DNA of 8,400 bases from Streptomyces sp. NRRL F-4489 (GTDB lineage: Bacteria; Actinomycetota; Actinomycetes; Streptomycetales; Streptomycetaceae), in the NCBI RefSeq assembly GCF_001509485.1, contig NZ_LLZI01000075.1, positions 1 to 8,400 on the forward strand, in the 5' to 3' direction. How positions within the stretch are numbered: position 1 is the first letter of the stretch; the number at the start of each line of letters is the position of its first letter. A program made the position numbers and the translations under genes. The notes beneath the pieces are model-generated. The model had not been told where the DNA came from. It did no database searches and saw only the letters and a list, made by a program, of their open reading frames with translations. Positions 6,401-8,400 of this stretch are shown here, one piece after another.

Positions 6401-7515
6401 ACGTCCTGATGTTCCACGGGCGGGGCCCGCGGGCGCCGATGTTCCTGCACAGCACGCCCGAAGAGGTACCGCCGTTCCTCGCCGACTGGCGCAAAGACCT
6501 CCGAAAACCGGAAGCGAAGGCGGACGAGGCGCAGCAGATGCACCACCTGCTGGCCGCCGAACGGGCCTACACCGCGGCCAAAGCGACCCAGAAAGGCATC
6601 CCCACCAGGACGCAGGCGAAGGAGAACGACGCGAAGAAGGCGGAGCGCACGGAGCGCCTGGCGAAACTCCGGGGCGAGATGCGGCAGATCGCCGACGCGG
6701 CCGCCCAGCGGAAGTACTACGACGTCCCCACGCCGCCCGAATACCAGGACTTCCACGACCTCGGCCCCGGGCGCAGCGCCGAGGAACACACCTCCCGCTA
6801 CCTGGGCTCCAGCGCCAAGACCGTTTTCGGCGGGCCCGGCGAGGACGCCAACGCGGCGAAGGACAACCAGCCGCCCGGCTGGGACTACGTCCGGAGCAAG
6901 AAACTGAGCCAGGGAGCGGCCTGGGTGCGGATGCACCTCCTGCCGGAACGCCTGGGCGGAAAGGCGAAGGGCAACAACCTCGTCCCCGCCCGCGGCCCCG
7001 CGACCAACATCAAATTCCTGAACAACATCGAGGACATCGCCTACCGGGCCATTCCGGAGCCGCACAAAATCATCTGGTACCGCACCAGGGTGGCGTTCGG
7101 CCACCAGGGCTACCCCGGCTTCCCCAGCTACATCTCCGCGGAGTACGGCGGCTACGACCGGACGGGCGGAACGGGCCGCAACCGCGGCGACTGGACGCCG
7201 CAACACACGGAGAAGCATTACGACCAGTTCGTTCAGCCCCCGGCCAAGGACGAGGAGGGGACCCTGGCCATCAATCACGCCGGACGCAGCAACTTGTCGG
7301 CGATGCTGGGCGTCAAGGAGAGCATTTGCCAGCACCTCCTCGACGTACGGGGGGAGTTGGAGGAGAAGGGCAAGAAATTCACCTCCGTCAGCCAGATCAC
7401 ACGGCTCATGAGGCGCCTCAAGGGCACGATGAGGGGCGGCTCGATGCCCGAGCTCGAGGCCATGCTCACCAATCTTCGAGACCTGAACAAGCACAAGAAG
7501 ATCAGCTGGGAATGA
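451..7515 (+). CDS. Giant DUF4157 (eCIS core) effector with C-terminal nuclease-like toxin domain
   Basis: A 2,354-residue protein, similar in size to the largest known eCIS effectors such as Afp18. Order of parts: basic N-tail (1-40); DUF4157 with HELLH at 113-117 (about 42-121); conserved-looking helical segment (about 181-270); Ala/Gly/acid-rich disorder (about 290-690); Ser/Ala/Pro disorder (about 705-930); core segments (941-984 and 1037-1066); Lys/Asp charged helix (about 1186-1310); hydrophobic helical block (about 1315-1654); Pro/Lys/Arg linker with short repeats (1655-1880); Arg/His/Lys-rich stretch (1880-1966); pretoxin part (about 1967-2110); nuclease-like domain (about 2110-2265); HhH-like tail (about 2272-2325). 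No signal peptide is seen. DUF4157 proteins are known companions and cargo of eCIS particles. The tube gene two places downstream fits that, and the next gene is the likely immunity partner. The whole protein has a single Cys (2293). The frame is open throughout with no frameshift. The family call is strong; the toxic activity is inferred from motifs. Confidence 0.88.
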   Translation: MSGAARAAESGGRSPAARDDRRRKRRERTARTAAPEPKNIVSGAGQPLDPGVRRELEERLGHDFGQVRLHTDRASGRLAELMGADAFAVGQDIFFREGAYRPGTADGRRLLAHELLHTVQNPHGLGALRAGRDLGAVSLPQDAVEREAETAAQESVSAALRATDRPDTPAPDVSPGHPTPGWLRYATVHADHRRTELTDPATLVDRLANGVLRSLRGDPEDRSGRVRMQLARMAPELQDAVLARLEVRLFSSEHDRLLDLVEEAERGPLPFMAAGAPEPVTDEAAAIGQERARRAADADERRGQEEKADDERRARERDRKDADPAGDGGPERGRSAAAGGAQAPGADTGTGPAAVAAAAAQDRAAAGARGAEQAQARQDDRTANEQAAERDGAGAARGVEEQAAAGGAGQRTAVQAAETGGGRPAGPGGEQATAPEAPDNSAAEPGEKDRRGRDEDTAPGTGDPENEEDADDEPLGLEDEADSDAEAEAETDADADADVADDSGVGDAGADDGASGDGQGDADAGADAAAGGAEAALSGGGSAGRAGARDGAPGVIDSPATDDEFAGSAREAATADGTGANDDGPSPEDEQEEDQEPERRLSEDLAAGESTEQEVGPDPDEKAEDTVGEDSAQDDTDDDPGDPDDVELAQEQAAERAADAAAKRRDDAARTATPGTGGMDVPGGGTAEPEKLSKADEDARRQTAAAAPGASSGAASSSSSASAETSASSSAASQTSAASPASAPAAASTQASTPQEAPAATTPQGTTSHPPAPTDQPAAQPAAQADSAAPGRDLTAGHGPATTPEPASGASQLAAPGPSSTPGLAPAATGPARPTAAAAQAQGGSPAEPSAKPARGTPPPVPSPSTPRQRQAARQAARNVRSGSGGGTGTGGSRTASAPAPARGGGRSGSGRASSAPAKPKKDAPPPDVSQGTPEAGLATVSRLKPYQMLETFRGVNSAVGTSVGKERTALHNAPPRMERPIGSPRTVPGGPKPAAPGTYPQDKVARTDAAKGKTDEITGEQRPEGEAPGADVPEPSWWDILLTIGGALLKKIFPFDDLIDSILGLPTTDEGLKGARVGNAPGLPLRDDSDPRRTDEQDRKLDERRDEVHRSGREDAARPMGEDQIYPDAPRETLTAKVPGGAKPAGRGGAPGAGGGAVPVESASAVAEHDRGPQIQAAFGQGLARMGKERRTKDDKARADREKHDRDLRREVDTSTKKQAGEREKGQQDIADARDKWRKEQDDKVAEIDGKKGKKFEKVRKDIDDKQDETDKHVEKRTEDDNQKIDDEHADAEKDARQEQDDKKKEAEKGDGGFLDQLKQWWQDLKDSIKRFFERARKAVTDLIDAFKREVFQLIDEARNWVVQQINDFADALIAFGDEMLADYPAMRDKWRNTINAGRDYAVQKVNEAADKLKDVAGKLLDGLGGALLAGLDVMEDGLLKAVDVAENVTVSAVEFGQQAIAALGEWAAIFSDIVSDPGDWISKAGSAAESGAKDHLFNEIQSAVKEWFNQKVQEITGLPPEEFQELLSGGVTIQEMGKMAWDAAVEQLPMIIGTLVMEKVVAKLIPGAGWVMGIIDALKTAWGALSRILAAFGLFMDFLKAVKSGNGAVPFAKAVAAGVIALLELLYQELINGLTRFMGGVTRKLGDILKNLRTKRRPGGHGGAEAPGGPGGGNRSGRPGHESGAEPHTAPTARNADPHRTERPGEPGPATDKPGQRPAPRTPSPDKTSRPEPGPRPAKRPSPEKQPHPKDRPQPKAKKKPDAHERRTDGREVNDARRRLRDARTKQRTGTSAPSGTSAPKRRGPGRSTVRPERPASKHPASKHPAEHPAEHPGTTRPKTSPKTRPGTKTRPGTKPKANTGAKPKGTHRTPTTKPKRRPSRVRRALNRARQTVKSALARARRAARRLLGKARHLGRKLHDRAHRLRNRWRHHRDRLRNRYHRRRDRNRDRKHDKKDKNDKNGSRDVDLPKVRFRDVDDHEVHVLMFHGRGPRAPMFLHSTPEEVPPFLADWRKDLRKPEAKADEAQQMHHLLAAERAYTAAKATQKGIPTRTQAKENDAKKAERTERLAKLRGEMRQIADAAAQRKYYDVPTPPEYQDFHDLGPGRSAEEHTSRYLGSSAKTVFGGPGEDANAAKDNQPPGWDYVRSKKLSQGAAWVRMHLLPERLGGKAKGNNLVPARGPATNIKFLNNIEDIAYRAIPEPHKIIWYRTRVAFGHQGYPGFPSYISAEYGGYDRTGGTGRNRGDWTPQHTEKHYDQFVQPPAKDEEGTLAINHAGRSNLSAMLGVKESICQHLLDVRGELEEKGKKFTSVSQITRLMRRLKGTMRGGSMPELEAMLTNLRDLNKHKKISWE
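574..813 (+). other. DUF4157 / eCIS core domain with HExxH metallopeptidase motif
   Basis: Residues 42-121 follow the DUF4157 pattern: a GQPLDP start, an RRELEERLGHDFGQVRLH stretch, a GADAFAVG strand-turn with IFFREG, then the LLAHELLHTVQ helix. His113, Glu114 and His117 form HExxH. Downstream, REAE at 146-149 offers Glu147 as the likely third zinc ligand, as in gluzincin-type enzymes. All expected zinc residues are present, so the domain could be an active peptidase. Its substrate, perhaps the effector itself, is unknown. Confidence 0.9.
991..1260 (+). other. Helical segment after DUF4157
   Basis: Residues 181-270 are ordered, in contrast to what follows. They include a DPATLVDRLANGVLRSLRGD helix, a DRSGRVRMQLARM helix and a DAVLARLEVRL/SSEHDRLLDLVEEAE pair. 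I recall similar stretches directly after DUF4157 in other actinobacterial eCIS proteins, which suggests a shared docking or loading module. The role is inferred. Confidence 0.5.
1300..3230 (+). other. Long low-complexity, probably disordered region of the effector
   Basis: About residues 284-926. The first part is an Arg/Glu/Asp/Ala mix. A strongly acidic tract follows at 465-660, including alternating DAEAEAE/DADADAD at 482-502. A Ser/Ala tract follows at 709-760, then Pro/Ala/Gln- and Gly/Arg-rich stretches. Almost no large hydrophobic residues and no Cys are present. DNA here reaches the highest GC of the window: 55 of 60 bases are G or C in 1501-1560. Likely a flexible spacer; no fold is recognisable. 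Confidence 0.75.
3271..3648 (+). other. Short ordered core segments between disordered regions
   Basis: Residues 941-984 (LKPYQMLETFRGVNSAVG followed by an ALHNAPPRMERPIGSP-type stretch) and 1037-1066 (SWWDILLTIGGALLKKIF then PFDDLIDSILGLP) stand out as ordered, the second being hydrophobic and amphipathic. Similar sequence occurs in other eCIS core proteins as I remember them. They may be docking sites on the particle; this is inferred. Confidence 0.4.
4006..4380 (+). other. Lys/Asp/Glu-rich charged helix or coiled coil
   Basis: Residues 1186-1310 consist almost entirely of Lys, Arg, Asp, Glu and Gln with periodic Ile/Val/Ala, for example DKVAEIDGKKGKKFEKVRKD and a following DDKQDETDKHVEKR. 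No Pro occurs in its main part. The opposite charges at i/i+4 spacing favour a long coiled coil or an isolated single alpha helix, which would act as a rigid stalk between the disordered half and the hydrophobic block. Confidence 0.6.
4393..5412 (+). other. Hydrophobic and amphipathic helical block, possible membrane-interacting part
   Basis: Residues 1315-1654 are predicted by eye to be all helical: amphipathic helices with many Trp/Phe (FLDQLKQWWQDLKDSIKRFF), then hydrophobic stretches at 1550-1632, including LPMIIGTLVMEKVVAKLIPG, a GWVMGIIDALKTAWG helix, ILAAFGLFMDFLKAV and AVAAGVIALLELLYQELI. Gly-rich turns separate them. None is a clean 20-residue membrane span because charged residues interrupt. 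The arrangement is like pore or translocation regions of large toxins and also like tape-measure helices; either reading is possible. Confidence 0.5.
5824..5855 (+). repeat. 18-base in-frame direct repeat (SGTSAP-type)
   Basis: GGCACCTCCGCCCC occurs at 5824-5837 and again at 5842-5855, an 18-base period encoding GTSAPS then GTSAPK. It lies inside the Pro/Lys linker of the giant gene. Confidence 0.8.
5902..5955 (+). repeat. Two adjoining in-frame tandem repeats (ASKHP x2, AEHP x2)
   Basis: Two 15-base units (5902-5916 and 5917-5931, one base different) encode ASKHP twice. They are followed directly by two 12-base units (5932-5943 and 5944-5955) encoding AEHP twice. Each array keeps frame, so the linker can change length by slippage without loss of the toxin domain. 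Confidence 0.85.
5983..6018 (+). repeat. 18-base in-frame direct repeat (KTRPGT x2)
   Basis: Two 18-base units, 5983-6000 and 6001-6018, encode KTRPGT twice with only third-base differences. Less exact SPKT and KPKANTGAKPKG repeats flank them. Confidence 0.85.
6088..6348 (+). other. Protamine-like Arg/His/Lys-rich segment
   Basis: Residues 1880-1966 are extremely basic, with segments such as RVRRALNRARQTVKSALARA, RRAARRLLGKARHLGRKLHD and RDRLRNRYHRRRDRNRDRKH, ending in KKDKNDKNG. Ala/Leu spacing in the first half suggests a basic amphipathic helix. HRLRNRW and DRLRNRYH come from a near-duplicate 14-base stretch at 6226-6239 and 6259-6272. Likely roles are nucleic-acid binding or crossing of an anionic membrane; both are inferred. 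Confidence 0.7.
6781..7263 (+). other. Putative His-Me-finger-like nuclease toxin domain
   Basis: Residues 2111-2271. A PPGWDYV segment at 2141-2147 leads into WVRMHLLPERLGG (His2162), then NNLVPARGPATN (Asn2175, Asn2176, Asn2186), then a helix, an IWYRTRVAFG strand and a GYPGFPSYISAEYGGY segment. The spacing Arg-x-His-Leu-Leu...Leu-Gly-Gly...Asn-Leu-Val-Pro...Asn matches the general signature of DNA/RNA non-specific endonuclease-type and related polymorphic-toxin nucleases, where the His is the catalytic base and the Asn binds the metal or positions the helix. Met replaces the usual Gly before the His. An RNase or another nuclease fold remains possible. Confidence 0.55.
7264..7422 (+). other. 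ComEA-like helix-hairpin-helix tail of the toxin
   Basis: Residues 2272-2324 follow the ComEA-type pattern: an AINHAGRSNLSAMLGV start (Ile-Asn-x-Ala, Leu-x-x-Leu-x-Gly-Val), a helix ending in LLDVRGELEEKGKKF (Arg then Phe) and TSVSQITRLMRRL. In such domains the hairpin binds the DNA backbone. The central Gly of the hairpin is retained (LGV), but the second hairpin Gly is replaced, so binding may be altered. The only Cys of the protein (2293) lies here. Confidence 0.5.
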
Positions 7516-8219
7516 GGACCGTGACGCACATCTCCACCGACAGCCGCTTCCCGTACGAAGCCCGCTGCGCCGAGGCGCTGAGAGAGATCGAAGAGTGCCA
7601 GGAGTGGGAAGTCTCTGTCGCACGCTTCGGATCGATCAGCGAGCCTCTGGATGACGCCGAAGGGGTCTTCGAAGACCTCGCCAAATGGCACGAGCTGCCC
7701 CTGGCGCCAGAGATTCGGAGCAGATTCTTCCGGTTCGATGAGATCGAGGCGTGCTGGCGCATTCCACGGCCGGAAAACGACATCGTCGGCGAATTCCACC
7801 TGAGCCACCTGTACGTCACCGTGGAAGAAAACCGCATGGGGGAGACCTGGGAGGGCACGGACGACGAGGAGCGCGAGCTCTACGGCGAACTTCGCTTCTT
7901 CGACGACACCCCCAACACCGGATCCGGTCGGTTCGCGGCGCTGCGGGCGACGCCCGGGGCCAGCAATCCCGAGATCTGGTTCTTCGATATGCGTCAGGGC
8001 GCGATCGAGATGGACCTGGACTACGGGACCTACCTGGACACCCTGCTCGTGACCAAAGGGACCATCGGCTGGCAGTACCTCTTCACCGACGCCGGATTCG
8101 GGGATCCGGGTTTCACTCCGCTCGCGGCAGGGCTCAGGGAGATGATGGAAGTCTTCCCGCGGCTCTTCCCGCGACACGACTACACCGACCTGCGCCGGCG
8201 TCTGGAGGAGCGACTGTGA
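7512..8219 (+). CDS. Probable immunity protein, SMI1/KNR4 (SUKH)-like
   Basis: A 235-residue, acidic, soluble protein with no signal peptide or membrane segment. Recognisable stretches are a RFFRFDEIEACWRI segment (71-84), FHLSHLYV, LRFFDDTPNTGSGRFAALRATPG (127-149), EIWFFD (154-159) and DLDYGTYLDTLLVTKGTIGW followed by QYLF (about 168-191). The last three resemble the second half of actinobacterial SMI1/KNR4 family proteins, many of which are immunity proteins to nuclease toxins. ATG 7512 overlaps the toxin stop by 4 bases and was chosen for this. GTG 7521 is the alternative, and neither has a convincing ribosome binding site, so translation probably depends on coupling to the toxin. GC is clearly lower (39 of 60 in 7561-7620, 37 of 60 in 7741-7800) than in the body of the toxin gene. 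The immunity role is inferred from position, charge and family resemblance. Confidence 0.62.
   Translation: MRTVTHISTDSRFPYEARCAEALREIEECQEWEVSVARFGSISEPLDDAEGVFEDLAKWHELPLAPEIRSRFFRFDEIEACWRIPRPENDIVGEFHLSHLYVTVEENRMGETWEGTDDEERELYGELRFFDDTPNTGSGRFAALRATPGASNPEIWFFDMRQGAIEMDLDYGTYLDTLLVTKGTIGWQYLFTDAGFGDPGFTPLAAGLREMMEVFPRLFPRHDYTDLRRRLEERL
8204..8210 (+). promoter_or_regulatory. Strong ribosome binding site for the tube/baseplate gene
   Basis: GGAGGAG with a five-base gap to GTG 8216, inside the last codons of the preceding gene. It is the best Shine-Dalgarno match in the window and fixes the start at the GTGA overlap. It suggests this structural gene is translated more strongly than the gene before it. 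Confidence 0.8.
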
Positions 8220-8400
8220 CCCGTTATCCCGATATTCCTAAGCCTATTCGGTCGGGGATTGTTGTGGTGGATCCTGATTTGGGGATTCCGCGGCGGATCA
8301 TTGTGTTGCAGTTCAATCCGGATACGTTGGAGCGGCAGGTGGCGCCGCAGGCGGCCGGTGGGGAAGGGGACAGTGGGGGGGGGGGGGGGGGGGGGGGGGG
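8216..8400 (+). CDS. Contractile injection system tube/baseplate protein (Afp7/Pvc7-like), N-terminal fragment
   Basis: Only about the first 61 codons are inside the window. The start reads VTRYPDIPKPIRSGIVVVDP, then a PRRIIVLQFNPDTLERQVAPQ segment with the motif VLQFNPDTL at residues 30-38. This hydrophobic strand followed by FNPDTL (often YNPxTL) is characteristic of CIS tube-type proteins that carry a LysM domain further on and join the tube to the hub in eCIS particles. It is followed by AAGGEGDSGGG and then only Gly codons to the edge. In homologues a short Gly-rich linker occurs at this point, so the start of the Gly stretch may be real, but its length is doubtful. Codon use is unusual: many T-ending codons (CGT, TAT, GAT, ATT, CCT, GTT) and 29 of 60 G+C in 8221-8280. 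Overlaps the previous gene by 4 bases. Confidence 0.72.
   Translation, partial: MTRYPDIPKPIRSGIVVVDPDLGIPRRIIVLQFNPDTLERQVAPQAAGGEGDSGGGGGGGG
8375..8400 (+). repeat. 26-base poly-G homopolymer at the window edge
   Basis: An uninterrupted run of 26 G reaches the last base. In frame it encodes only Gly. It may be an inflated version of a real Gly-rich linker, or a sequencing or assembly artefact at a contig end; the true downstream sequence cannot be seen. Confidence 0.9.

Noticed and set aside
4413..7511. Open + strand frame running through the second half of the giant gene into the immunity gene
   Set aside because: Its translation before 7512 is Arg/Gly/Pro-rich shadow sequence of the giant gene; protein-like sequence begins only at the ATG at 7512.
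5641..7623. 660-codon open frame on the - strand
   Set aside because: Antisense shadow caused by the high GC third positions of the giant gene; low-complexity translation with no recognisable domain.

Overview
The window is very GC-rich with strong G/C third-position bias and reads as actinomycete DNA, most likely Streptomyces or a close relative. This is inferred from composition and protein style; no taxonomic marker is present. It holds four same-strand genes joined end to start by 4-base overlaps (451-454, 7512-7515, 8216-8219), so it is the inside of one operon. No intergenic space, promoter, terminator, RNA gene, insertion sequence or CRISPR is visible.

Layout: (1) 2-454, a small protein with a collagen-like Gly-X-Y tract followed by a compact domain. 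(2) 451-7515, a 2,354-residue protein. It starts with a DUF4157 (eCIS core) domain carrying an intact HELLH zinc-peptidase motif. It continues through about 900 residues of mostly disordered sequence, a Lys/Asp-rich charged helix, a hydrophobic helical block and a Pro/Lys/Arg-rich linker ending in a protamine-like stretch. It ends in a putative nuclease with a His...Leu-Gly-Gly...Asn-Leu-Val-Pro signature and a ComEA-like helix-hairpin-helix tail. (3) 7512-8219, a 235-residue acidic protein resembling actinobacterial SMI1/KNR4 (SUKH) proteins, the probable immunity partner. (4) 8216 to the window end, the start of a contractile-injection-system tube/baseplate protein (Afp7/Pvc7/LysM-linked type), running into a 26-G homopolymer.

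Taken together this looks like an extracellular contractile injection system (eCIS, phage-tail-like particle) locus with a giant modular effector and its putative immunity gene set directly before a structural gene. The proposed working model is inference: the DUF4157 end ties the effector to the particle, the nearly cysteine-free flexible body allows packing in or threading through the tube, the hydrophobic helices may help cross a membrane, and the basic plus nuclease plus HhH end attacks nucleic acid. The neighbouring acidic protein would protect the producer or its kin. GC content drops sharply across the toxin tip and immunity gene, which fits an exchangeable toxin/immunity cassette on a conserved delivery body.
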